Positions 36,528 through 46,900 of a stretch of DNA of 64,000 nt are shown in pieces. A model generated the notes under the pieces. The model searched no databases. It worked only from the letters and a program-made list of their open reading frames with translations, and was not told where the DNA came from. The stretch is from Rehmannia glutinosa (Eukaryota > Streptophyta > Magnoliopsida > Lamiales > Orobanchaceae), in the NCBI GenBank assembly GCA_016081115.2, contig CM071930.1, positions 35,851,641 through 35,915,640 of the forward strand, written 5' to 3'. Each line of letters begins with the position of its first letter. Position 1 is the first letter of the stretch. The position numbers and the translations under genes are program-made.

Positions 36528-39500
36528 ATGGCTGCTATTCATGATTTTGCTAAGCTTTCTGAGAAGATCCACTCCGGTATTTTAGTGGACTTCAAAGGGA
36601 TGATCAAGCAGGGCGCTGATGAGGCCCTGGTGAAGAAGATTGCAGTCAAGATTGAGAAGTCCGGTCCCAAGGACTTTCTCTCAATGGAGTTCACCCACAC
36701 CTACTTGGAGGAGGTAGCTATGTTTTATGTGAACACCGGTGCATGACGATGAGATTCGCTCATCCGCTTCACGGTAAGGACATCAAAATCACTGCGAAGG
36801 ACCTTGCTGAACACTGCTTTCTGCCGACCGAAGGATTGAAGGACATAGCCGAGAAGGATGTGAACTTGGCTGCAGCTTGGAAGGAAATTGCCAAGCCTGA
36901 GTTTGCAGCAAAAGCTGTTATACAGCTATGAAGGAGCTGATTAAGAATGACTACCACAAGCTGATGGATATTGTGTCCAAGTGTGTTAACATAAAGTTCG
37001 GGAGCTTCAACCAGCTATCACGGACTAAGCTGATGGTGATGGTTGTTATTATGAAGGAGAAGAAAGTTAACTGGTCTGAGTTCATCTTCAGCCGAGTCTG
37101 TCAGAATGTAATCAACAAGTCCTTCAAGGAGGATGGGACTTTTGGTTGCTCCCTGGGGTATGGCCTAGTGATTGGCCATCTGTTGGAGATAAAGGGATTG
37201 TCGTGTGCCATGGGAAGCCCTTTCATGCAAAGAAGAGGATGTTTAAGGCAAACCTCTCAGGCGCTTAAAAGAAGGCTCATGCTAGGAAAATTGATACCTG
37301 TGAGGGGGAATCCGCTGATCCTGTAGAAGATACAGCTGCCACCATTCCAACTCTCTCCCATATGCATGTTTTGAAGAAAAGAGCTGCGGAATCTAAACCT
37401 GCTCCTGCCCCAGCAGCCAAAACCAAGAAGGCACCTGCTCCAACAACCAAACCCCAAGCACCTGCCAAGCAGCCGAATCTCAAGCCCCTGCCCCCACAGC
37501 CGAGACTGAGAATGAACCCCTACTTTCTTCTCTAGTCGTGAAGAAGAGGCGCACTGCTAAGTTTCGTAAGGCAGCTGTGTTGAATAACAAGGATATTGTA
37601 ACACAGGCCTTCACTCTTGAAGAGCCTCAACATGTAGAGCTAGAGATTCCCCTCCCCAGTTCGCATGTGCGAAGACGATTGTTTAAGAAGTTGGAGCTAG
37701 AGAAGCCAGTCGAGTACGACACTCAACCTGAGAAGCCCGAGGAGACTACTGATGCTCAAGAGGAGCAGTCTCAAGAGAAGGCTGATGAAACCCAGAAGAC
37801 TGCTGATGCAGATCAGCAGAGTGTCGAAGACCCAACTGCTTGGGAGACATCTGTGGAAATGGATGGAGTTGAGACAACCAAGACTCTTGAAGAAAAAGTT
37901 GTCTCACCTCCTTAGACTGATGCACTTGAACCTGAGGAGGACCAAGCTCGTTTGGCTACAATTCCAGAGGATGGAAAAGATGATGATGATGTGATAATGT
38001 ATTCTCCAGTCTATCCTAACATCTAGCAAAGGCTAAGCGAATGGAGGAGATGGAAGCTAGACAACTCCAGACAGCAGTTCGCTCATCCTAAATACATTGA
38101 AGAAGAGGAGGAGCTTCTGAGCTTCCTAGGAAATGTTTCTGTTCAATATGCCCTAAATGAAGAGTACTGCATGGATGCCCTCCGTGCTATTAAAGAGGAT
38201 GAAAAGAAGAAAGCCCTGGAGAACGCCAAAGCCCTCGAGAAATCAAAGATATGTATGCAAATGGGGACCCATGAACATCTCATGGAGTCAACTGACAGCA
38301 GCGACCTGGAGGAGATGGACCCAACTGCGGCAGTTGAAAAGGCCGACTTCCAACAGGCCATTAAAGAATCACGAGCCATGCATGAGCAACATCTTCAGGA
38401 AGGTCAAGGAGAGTCTTCCCTAATCTCTCCTCGATTGGATCCCTTGGGAGTGGCGCAGAAGATTGCAACCGTTATTGCTGCAACCATATCCCTAGTGCAC
38501 TCTCAAGATGGCTCTCGGGGAATGACGATGAAGCTAGGGAAGGTGATGATGTGGGCACCCTAGCCAAGCCTACCCCCGAAGAAGGTGTTGAGACACCTGT
38601 CCTAATAGCTGACTACTCAACAGCAAACACAGTCGTGGCTCAGGAGCTATGTAACCCCACTATCATTCACTTAGCTGGTGCGCCAGCTGAGGGGGAAGCT
38701 CTCTCCACCATAGCTAGGTCGGAGGACGTTGTGGGAGACAAAACTATGAATTATGGAGGCGAATGAGAGTAAACAACTGATACGAAGAGTGAAATTAACG
38801 AAGCTCAAATGGTTGGGACTGTTCCAGCTGACATTTCCTCTGATGTGTGGGCCAATGAAGTCATTGATGCAAAAGGCAAAGGATGAGAAATAGGCCACGG
38901 GAGTTGAGACTTTTGTCCATGAAAGTGCAATCCTTGGAGTTGAGACTCCGAAGGATGCCATTGAAGACCCCAAGACAATTGAGTCTATCGAATGGAATGT
39001 TGAAGGCCCCACAACGGTTGAGACTGTTGGGGGTAATGAAGGCCTAAAGGAGGTTGAGACTTCCTTAGGTAAAAAGCCGGAACATGAGAAGATTCCTCAA
39101 GTAGAGGGAGATGGTGAATAAAAAGATATCAGTGCCCTTCATAATTCCCAAGAACATATTGACACAACTTTTTTGGAATCAAAGGATGAAGCCGAGTCCA
39201 CACATCATGGAGATTCTATGTAGGACGAGGCTGAGGATGTTCTTAACTCACGGAGCAATGTTATTGATAAAACAGCTCCAATGAGATTCAATATTGATGA
39301 TGAGCCATCGCCTCTGGCCACATCACACTCCGATGACGCCGTTAAGACAAATGAGGACCTGTTGACTCAAAAGGAAAACCCATCGAGACCAACGGCTATT
39401 AACACAAACAGGGCCGATTATCTTAGCAGATCGACATAATTGCTTCACCGAACACAACACCGAAAGAAGCTACCACAACTTCTCCAAAGAAAGACTAAAA

Positions 39501-40652
39501 CAAAATCCATCGGGCCGCGTTATCTGCCGATGACACTGCTCACCGAGTCACAAATAGTTGATACTTTGCAACAAGAGAAGGAAAGGCCCCCCGTGGACCT
39601 CTGGGGATCCCTCTTGTTCGAGATGATATGTTTGAAAACATCTTCCCTTTCACTATTGAATTGCCTCACATGGATGCCGAATCTGCCCAAGAATAGGAGA
39701 AATACACTGTGCAGGAAGTGCCCATAATTACAACTGATATGATTGTGCCTATGGGATTTGATTTCGATGCAGTGTGACCGGAAGAAGAGTCGGCTTCCAC
39801 AAATGAGTTTCATAATGCGTTCAAGAAAATATGTGATGAAATTGAGAAGATGGAACGCCACTGAAGCATCGCTGCATCTACGTTTGGACAACCGTGATGC
39901 AACAATCAGCACAGATATTCGAGGAGTTGTCTTACACATCAGGGAATGGGCTGCACAACAGACTGCGATGTGCTCCGAGTAGGTTCGTTACCTCAAAGCT
40001 TTGTTTGCAGAGTTGTTGGTTTGGAGTGCGGATCATGCCAAATTGCAGTAGAGGCAGAAAGAATTCATGGTCAGAATTGAAGAATCCAATTAGTCGGACA
40101 TGGAGTTGTTTAAGCTGCAACATAAAAGTGAAACTGCCAGACTGGAAGAGAGCATGAATCAGAAGTTGAGTCTTCTTATGGTAGAAATAAAGTTGCTAGC
40201 AGCTGAGTCAAAGGCTACATGGTAAGAGTTTCGGACAGCCTACTCCAAAGCAGATATCAAGCAGAATTGAACAAACAGCTAACTGGACTTCATTCTTAGT
40301 GGCTTATTTCCTGTCCTGACCCTATCTTTTGGTGATGATTCCAAAAAGGGGGAAGATGAGGCCTTAAAGGAACTAAAAGGAGAAGCTGAAGGTAGTAAGA
40401 AGGAGGCGAAGAAGGGAGAATCTGCAAAGGGGGAAGGAAGCTTGAAGAACCCCCCTTTGAAACTTATGTTTGCTTAAACCCCCCAGCAAAGAGAAGTCAC
40501 TTCTTCGATTCTCAGCAAATTGCCGAAAGAGCTGTCCGTAGAACAAAAAGCTGAGATGGTGTACAAGGAATCGAGGAAAGCCATTGAAGCTGAGTTTGAG
40601 AAGGTAGCTGAGAAGCACTCTTCGTGCATTCAGAACATCAGAAAATAGTATG
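36528..40652 (+). pseudogene. third ORF (env-like position) of element D, part before insertion G
   Basis: ATG at 36528 opens MAAIHDFAKLSEKIHSG. The conserved N-terminal domain covers about 36528-37260 with YLEEVAMFYVN, KDIKITAKDLAEHCFLP, DYHKLMDIVSKCVNIKFGS and SLGYGLVIGHLLEIKG, in three frames because of small indels. A Pro/Ala/Lys linker (37390-37510) follows, then an acidic block, 37538-37915 open in one frame, rich in Glu, Gln and Asp. Further blocks are YALNEEYCMDALRAIKEDEKK (about 38145) and a frame open at 38171-38563. The interior PPT-like motif is at 40343. The function is unknown; nothing suggests a membrane protein. Confidence 0.65.
40331..40357 (+). other. internal PPT-like motif in ORF3 of element D
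   Basis: GGTGATGATTCC plus AAAAAGGGGGAAG. Here the internal copy is a perfect purine tract while the terminal PPT of D is altered (AAAAAGAGGG). Confidence 0.6.
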
Positions 40653-42141
40653 TGTAAGTCCAAGCGGCTACGATAATCTAGAGGGGGGTGAATATATTAT
40701 CTCCATCTTTTTGATTTTACCCTCTTTTTCGAACAAAACAAGCCAAGACAATATAGAAGGTGCGGAATGTAAACAACACACGTCGATTTATAGAGGTTCA
40801 ACCTACCAGGGCCTAATCCTCTACCACCCCAAGATATCCGGATGGATTTCAAAAAGAAAAAGATTTTATTAATTACCAAAATTAATACAACACCAACTTA
40901 CACAACACCTTGAAGAGCACCACACTCTTCTTCAACACCACCTTTGAGATTACCACAATCTCTCTTGAAGATTACCACAATCTCCAACGGCACCTTGTGA
41001 AGATTACCACAATCTTCAACCTTGAAGAATACAAAATTCTTCAACACCTCAACAAGAAGATTACCACAATCTTCTCACACCTAACACCTAGATCACCCAA
41101 GTGTGTTCTTACCACAAGAACACTCACAAGGATATCTTGTGTTGAATGATAACCCAAAATTCAAGATTACAACTCGATAATGAATTATACAATTAAGTGC
41201 AAGTGTAATCAAGAATAGCCTAGACCTCAAGAATGTGAAAGTGATAAGCTAGGCAAATTACAACAAGAATAATGACAATAGAAGACCAAGTGTTTGCTTG
41301 AGTATATCTTGTTGTGTTGTGTTGTTCTCTCTCTTTGTTGTGCTTCAAATCTTCCTCTATTTATAGGAGATGATTGATACTTGATAGGCTCCTCTTGGAA
41401 TCGATATCTACAAAAAATTGCAATTAAAATCAAGATTATAGTCATAGAAATCAATTCCACAAATTAAGGAAAAGTTGTATCTTTGCACAACGGTTAGAAT
41501 TTTGTCGACTTAGGGCGACTCTGGGTCGCGACTAATACAGAGAATTGAAGAACGCAACAAAATTTAACTAGGGGGACCGGTCCAGGTGGGGTCGACCGGT
41601 CGCCCTAGGGTGCGACCGGTCACCCTGACCCATTTTTGGAGTTCTGGGAGTTCTGTTTCGTGAAATGCGTTCCCAGTGCACGGCCGCCTATTTGGTCGAC
41701 CGGTCGACCTCCAAAAATGAAATGTTGTCCGATTTTTGTTGAAAATAAACCTCAAGAAATACTCCGAAAAATTCGTAAAAATATTTTAAACCGATCGGGA
41801 GTATTTAGGACAATATTAGAAATATAGTTTTGATGAAATAACACATAAATATAAAAAGTGTTGTCCGATATAAACTTCAAGAAATACCCCGATAAATAGT
41901 AAAAACATTTTAGACCGATCGGGAGTATTAGGACAACATTTAGAAACATAGTTTCAATGTAAAAACCATTGACACAAAATCATTAAATGTGTTGTCCAAT
42001 TTTGTGCTCTAATAAACTTGAAGAAATACTCCGGAAAATCTTAAAACCATTTTAAATCATTTAGGAGTATTTGGACAACCTTTAAAAACATTGTTTTGGT
42101 ATAAAAACAAAACCATCAAAATCATGATAAAACCATTTATC
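40653..42141. mobile_element. insertion G in ORF3 of D (1489 bp, 10-bp TSD, class unsure)
   Basis: aaatagtatg flanks both sides (40643-40652 and 42142-42151). Without G the D sequence aligns with A and B across the join. The start tgtaagtccaagcggct and the end accatttatc are not inverted repeats, there is no poly-A tail, and there is no coding. A 9-11-bp TSD would suit a Mutator-like element without terminal repeats, but this is a guess. Inside: four gattaccacaatct units (40949-41073), GACCGGTC palindromes (41576-41706) and three ~130-bp tandem repeats (41724-42115). The motif ctagaggggggtgaata near its left end recurs in plant repeats as I recall. Confidence 0.7.
41724..42115. repeat. three tandem repeats of about 130 bp in insertion G
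   Basis: Units start with gttgtcc at 41724, 41860 and 41991. Shared text: aaatactccgaaaa or variants, then ttta-accgatcgggagta, then ggacaa. Identity falls in the third unit. Confidence 0.75.
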
Positions 42142-42780
42142 AAATAGTATGATGGTCCTCTAGCCGAAAAAGATTACCCTATAATAAAACTATCGAGAGA
42201 TATTGCCATGCCTAATGCTGGATCTGAGCCCAGATCGCTAGAGGAATTCCAGACTCTAGAAGCAGAAGGATATTTTCAAGACATGACTCTACCACAAGCC
42301 TGAGATCTGTATTGGGAGAAGGGACTTGAATTATGCAATTGGTGATAAGCGACCAAGTTCCAAAGCATCCTCTACCGAAAATCAAAAGCTCCAAAGACAA
42401 AGATACTCCCGAGAAAAAGAGGGGTTGAGTCAGGAAAGGGAAGACATGGTGGCAGTGGGAGAAGTATTCAACCACGGACAAGACCAGAAGACATTAAGTA
42501 TGTGGATCCGCAGAAGAAGGGACTCATATACTGGGCTGGATTTGATCATCTTGCCAACTTCGAAGTTGTGCGCAAGAATGCTGAAGCAATAAGAAGGCAA
42601 GAGGCTGAAAATGAAAGAAATGCTCGAGAATGGGAGGAAAGGCAGCGTAGGGATGACCCTGATGCAAAGCGAACACATGAGAAGAAGAAGAAGGAGGAAG
42701 AGGAGGAGAGCTGACGAATACATGAGGAGAGCTGATGAAGAAGAGAGAAGAAGGAAGCAGCCAAGGCGTTGAAGACGGCT
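42142..42780 (+). pseudogene. third ORF of element D, part after insertion G
   Basis: It aligns with the ends of ORF3 in A and B: FEEFQTLEAEGYFQDMTLPQA (minus a few changes) near 42235-42300 matches the GYFANMSMAQAW block of B. The charged coiled coil NAEAIRRQEAENERNAREWEE runs near 42580-42640, and a Glu-rich end follows near 42715. Stops and shifts are present, e.g. a stop after TLPQA at 42301. Confidence 0.6.
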
Positions 42781-42973
42781 GCAAACCCCTTCATGTATTT
42801 TACTTAGTTGTAAATACATAGCTGTAAGTTTTTTCTGTAATATAGCTCTGAGAATTTCCTTGTAATATTTATCCTATTTGTAACCTAGCTCAGATACTTA
42901 TTGTAATGTAATATTTATATAAGCTTTGTTACCTTTTGTAAACAACTTTGTAAAGGACAAGAATGATATGATC

Positions 42974-42979
42974 AATAAA
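42974..42979 (+). terminator. candidate polyadenylation signal after ORF3, element D
   Basis: AATAAA in gatcaataaaag, about 90 bp before the PPT, as in A and B. Confidence 0.4.
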
Positions 42980-43062
42980 AGTGATTATTCAAAGCATACA
43001 TTCTTTGTTATTCTTTGCCGCTTGTGTTTGATGTTTATTTTTGTTTAAGTTTTGGCATCATC

Positions 43063-43075
43063 AAAAAGAGGGAAA
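43063..43075 (+). other. polypurine tract of element D
   Basis: AAAAAGAGGGAAA before TGTTAGG; all purine, but with one G to A change against A and B. Confidence 0.8.
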
Positions 43076-43076
43076 T

Positions 43077-44639
43077 TGTTAGGAAATTTATTTGTTAGAT
43101 TTTGATGATACCATGTAAAACTTAGATTAGGAAGTTGGCACCCATTTCCTTGTAATTCTATGTTGTAATAGATATGACTGAAAGAGCTGAGTGAAGTCAG
43201 CTAAGTCAAGGATGCAAGAAGTCAACTGCAGACTAGAGTGAAGACTCTGTGTTTCAACCGAGTATGGTCAAGAAGGAAGACAAGGAATCGATTGAAGGAG
43301 AGCCAACCGAGGAACATCTCGTGTAAAGTTTGAAGAAGTGCCACTCAAGTCAAGTCGTGAAAGAAGCCAAGTCTAACAGTTGAAGTGATAGTTGAGTCAT
43401 TCTCATGATTGGAGCAGACTAATGTCACAAGGGTTAAAGGCAGCAGTCAAGTCAAGACAACTGACATTGATCCGTTGGAAGGAAGTCAAGAATATTACTT
43501 GATATAGTAATATGTCCAAGTTGCCAGTCTTAAAGTGTTTGGTCCAAACATGCAAAAGGAATAAGCCAACGGGAAACATCAAGCTTGTGTCGACCCTGTA
43601 AAGTCAGCAGAACCATTTAATTGAGGAAGGGTCAACATCACAAGTGTTGCAGACCAAGAAAAGGCAAGACAACGAACAAGAAGTGTCATTTGAAAATAGC
43701 ATATCTCTTCAATGGGCAAATTTTCAAATGAGCACTATAAAAGGCTGAGAAGCATTTGAGAAAAGGTTACCTGATTAAGAACCTGAACCTAGAACGAACG
43801 AATCAAGCTATTATCGAGCAAGTATAACCTGCATATTCTGAAGCTTATCCAGAAAATTCCTCAAGCCTAAAACTCGAAGGAACTCGATCCAACACAAGTT
43901 GTGAAGGAAAGATAACTTCAACCAGTAGAAGAGGAAATGTTTAAAGAACAAAAATGGGTCCACTCTCCAAGTTGAAGGAGTTGTACAAAAGGTTCAAGGT
44001 CGAACCAGGAGATTCAAGTTTGTTGGAGGGTTGTGTGAACAAATCTAAGGACTTGAAAGGGAGCTTTAGTAGCAAGACAATTGTCTTGTGAAGAAGCTGA
44101 GTCGCAGGAGAAGCCAACTATGTGATCAAGGTTGTCTCTAGACTGAGAACTACTTTGTAATTTGATCTGTTACCTGGTGGATTCCTCCAGGAGTTGGAGA
44201 AGAGTGGAGTAGAGGAATTACCCCATCTTCGAACAACTATAAAATTATTTATGTCATTTACTTTCAGCATTTACTTTCCTGCTTATATTTTTATATCTGC
44301 TGTTAAGTTTATCTGCTATCCAACTGATAAATAACAAGTGCTAAAACAAGTGTTAAAAATGAGCGTTAATCAAATAAAAGGGTGTTAAGTCTTCTGCTGT
44401 TAAAAACCATATCAACTAAAGTTAAGTGTTAGCTGGCGCAACCAAGTTATACTATCAACAGCTCAGTCGAGTCTGTTGAGTGGGTTACTTAGCTGAAGAT
44501 AGCCAACCTAGTCACCACCCTAGACACAAATGATTTGAGTCAACTCTGTTAAAATTCTTAAAAGACTAAAAGTGAAAATTTGGTAATGTTTATTCAACCC
44601 CCCCTTCTAAACCTTACACCACACTTCTTGGGACCTACA
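43077..44639 (+). repeat. 3' LTR of element D (1563 bp)
   Basis: TGTTAGGAAATTTATTTG to CCTACA, followed by TSD agaat. TATAAAAGG lies near 43736. Confidence 0.92.
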
Positions 44640-44826
44640 AGAATCTTTGACCATTTTGCATAAGGACACTTGGATGGAAAGCTTGTGACCATGTCTTCCA
44701 AGGTAAATTATCTCTCTACCTCTCAACTTTGAAATTTTTTGCTTTGTAGAAGACTTAAGAAATTTCTTGAAATTGAGAGAGGTGAGACTTGAGGTGAGAG
44801 TCCATGGAGAGGTGGAGTACATCGAG

Positions 44827-44828
<2 letters not shown>

Positions 44829-44860
<32 letters not shown>
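44829..44860. repeat. (GA)16 microsatellite
   Basis: Sixteen GA units in element C, just upstream of a GC-rich stretch and the plus-strand ORF of C. Confidence 0.95.
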
Positions 44861-44863
<3 letters not shown>

Positions 44864-44925
44864 GAGCACTTTGAGCCATAGAGGGCGCCCCGGGGCGCCT
44901 CCCCGGAGTAGGTTAAGGCACCCCC

Positions 44926-45369
44926 TTGGCCCCCTCCCTAGGTGGCCACAAGGGCGCGGTCGGGCGCACCCCCAGGGGGCGTCCCGAGCCCCCAGGTTTT
45001 GGCAACAGGCTCACTCATCCACCCGAGGGCTTCATCACAATGTACCTTTACAGCTTCTCAATTGGCTTTGTGCTTCCTCCAGATACTTTTCTCATTTCGA
45101 TCCCTAGGTCGGTGGGAGCATGCATTGGTCAGTTGGTTCCCCAGGCCTATGCATGTATACGAGGTTATCAGCATGCTATGCGGCAGTTGGGCGTGATTCC
45201 GACTGTAGATGGATTTCATTCCTTGTTCTGCGCCCGAAAGTCTCCAGGTGACACAGTGCAAGTTTCTTGATGGATTTCCTTCTCCTGGTGGGCTATGGAA
45301 GGAGAATTTTTTCTATATGAGAGATAATGGTTGGGAGCTTCCTCACAAGTGGGTTTCGGAGGTTAAGAC
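44926..45369 (+). pseudogene. antisense ORF of gypsy element C, 'putative gypsy type transposon' domain, first part
   Basis: This reads opposite to C's gag-protease. From about 45000 it gives PPEGFITMYLYSFSIGFVLP, LISIPRSVGACIGQLVPQAY and HAMRQLGVIPTVDGFHSLF. After a frameshift near 45250-45265 come GGLWKENFFYMRDNGWELP and KWVSEVKT. The order 'aromatic helix - LP..F - QL.P - lGv.ptvd.F - W+..fF' fits the PF04195-type domain of gypsy-linked proteins; this match is from memory. No good ATG is visible, so upstream exons or a lost start are possible. The frame is cut at 45369 by element E and resumes at 50152. Confidence 0.6.
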
Positions 45370-45976
45370 TGTTAGTCCACCTCATGGCTAACGTCACAAA
45401 TGGTAGGTAGAAATTGTAGCCTAACTTTGTTGATTTTGAAGAAATGTGGTGGCTGAAAATTTTGACAAAGTTTGCACATGTTGGAATTTTGTGCAATCAC
45501 TTGCCTATAAAAGGCATCATCCGGCAGAGGAAGAATCACACCAAGCAATTAGCATCTTAGCAATTTCAAGAGAAGAGAGAAAATAGAGAGTAGAGAGTGT
45601 ATCTATAAGTGTGTGTTTTGAGTGAAGAAAAAGAAAGAAAAATTAGTAGTAATTTTTCATTCTCACCCAAAATAGCATTCCTATTTTCTCGGGTATTCCA
45701 AGTTGAGTGACTTGAGATAATTTGTGTATCCACTATTTTTAGGGAGAAATATTGTAAGCCTATTATACATTTAGTGGAGGATTTATATGGACTACGGTCT
45801 CGTGGTTTTTCGCAATTTGGGTTTTCCACGTAAAAATTCTTGTGTGCTATTTTTATCGTCTTGCACTATTATTTGGTATTCTTGGTTTGGTTCCCATTTT
45901 TAATCCAGCTAGGTGGGAAAAGATTTTACTATTTCCGCTGTGGCGGTGTCATTTATTTTGACACTCTTTCCCAACA
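45370..45976 (+). repeat. 5' LTR of element E (607 bp)
   Basis: TGTTAGTCCACC to TTCCCAACA. TATAAAAGG at 45506-45514. Confidence 0.93.
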
Positions 45977-45978
45977 AG

Positions 45979-45991
45979 TGGTATCAGAGCC
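45979..45991 (+). other. primer-binding site of element E
   Basis: TGGTATCAGAGCC, an exact match to the usual initiator tRNA-Met complement of plant copia elements. Confidence 0.9.
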
Positions 45992-46011
45992 ACGTTGTTG
46001 CGGATTAAAAA

Positions 46012-46900
46012 ATGGAGGAATCGACATCTGTTGGTGGGATGTTCAAACTCAACGGATCCAACTACAATATTTGGAAACCGAGTATGTTGGATCTTCTCTA
46101 CTGCAAGGATCTTTATTTGCCCTTGAAAGGTGATACTGCCAAACCAAAAGATACAAGTGATGACGAGTGGAAAATCCTGCACAGAAAAACTGTAGGATAC
46201 ATCCTGTTTCTTGAGCATAGCATTTTCCATCATTTTGCTAATGAGGAAAAGACTCGATGTTCTCAGGAAAATATTGAAACCATGTTTGAGAGGAAAAATA
46301 CCTTGAACAAAGCTTCTATTATTAGAAAAATTGTTCGACTCAGATACACAGAAGGTGCGAACATGACGGAGCACCTAAATGCGTATCAAGGTCTGATAAA
46401 TCAATCTACCACTATGAAAATACCCTTTGATGATGAAGTGATTGCTTTATTGTTGCTCACCGTTACCAGGCATTACTGGGACACGCTTGTGGTGTCATCA
46501 AGAATCACCAATGGTGAACCGACTATGCAAATGGTCAAAGATTGTCTTCTTAATGAAGAGTCCGTAAGAAAAGAGTTATAATATTCTTCTGGAGTCAAAA
46601 GCCTTAGTAGTGAAAATGACAAACGGGGAAGGAGCAAGTTTAGAGGTTCTCAAAATAAAAGAGACAAATCCAGTGGGAGGTCCAAATCCAAGAAGGACTT
46701 CAAATGTCATTATTGTGGTGGTCCAAATCATTATGAGAGATATTGTAGAAAGAAGAAAAGAGATCAAAAGAATGGAAATAATGAAAACAAGATCGATGAC
46801 AAATATACTACCGTCGCTGTAGTTGATGGTGATGTTGTCATCATTTGTGATGATGCTTGTATCAGTTCTGCATGCCAGCAAACGGACTAGATTATTGATT
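46012..46900 (+). pseudogene. gag and protease start of element E
   Basis: ATG at 46012 opens MEESTSVGGMFKLNGSNYN, with the copia gag signature LNGSNYNIWK. The frame is open for 189 codons to 46581. There a CAA-type codon appears to have become TAA (KEL then stop). The frame then continues through a zinc knuckle CHYCGGPNHYERYC at 46705-46746 to the protease motif IIDSGA at 46891-46908. That motif follows a TAG where copia elements usually have Trp. Both stops fit C-to-T decay at methylated sites. The product would be the capsid part of the polyprotein. Confidence 0.85.

Larger units (their letters stand above)
32521..44639 (+). mobile_element. Sirevirus-like retrotransposon D lacking pol
   Basis: LTRs start TGTTAGGAAATTT and end GGGACCTACA. 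TSD agaat at 32516-32520 and 44640-44644. Gag (34205-36040) is joined straight to the pre-ORF3 region at about 36149 through 105 bp of inverted LTR end. Integrase, RT and RNase H are missing, about 4 kb relative to A and B. ORF3 is present and split by insertion G (40653-42141). D is a diverged subfamily that keeps longer open frames than A or B. It could move only with enzymes from another copy. Confidence 0.92.
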
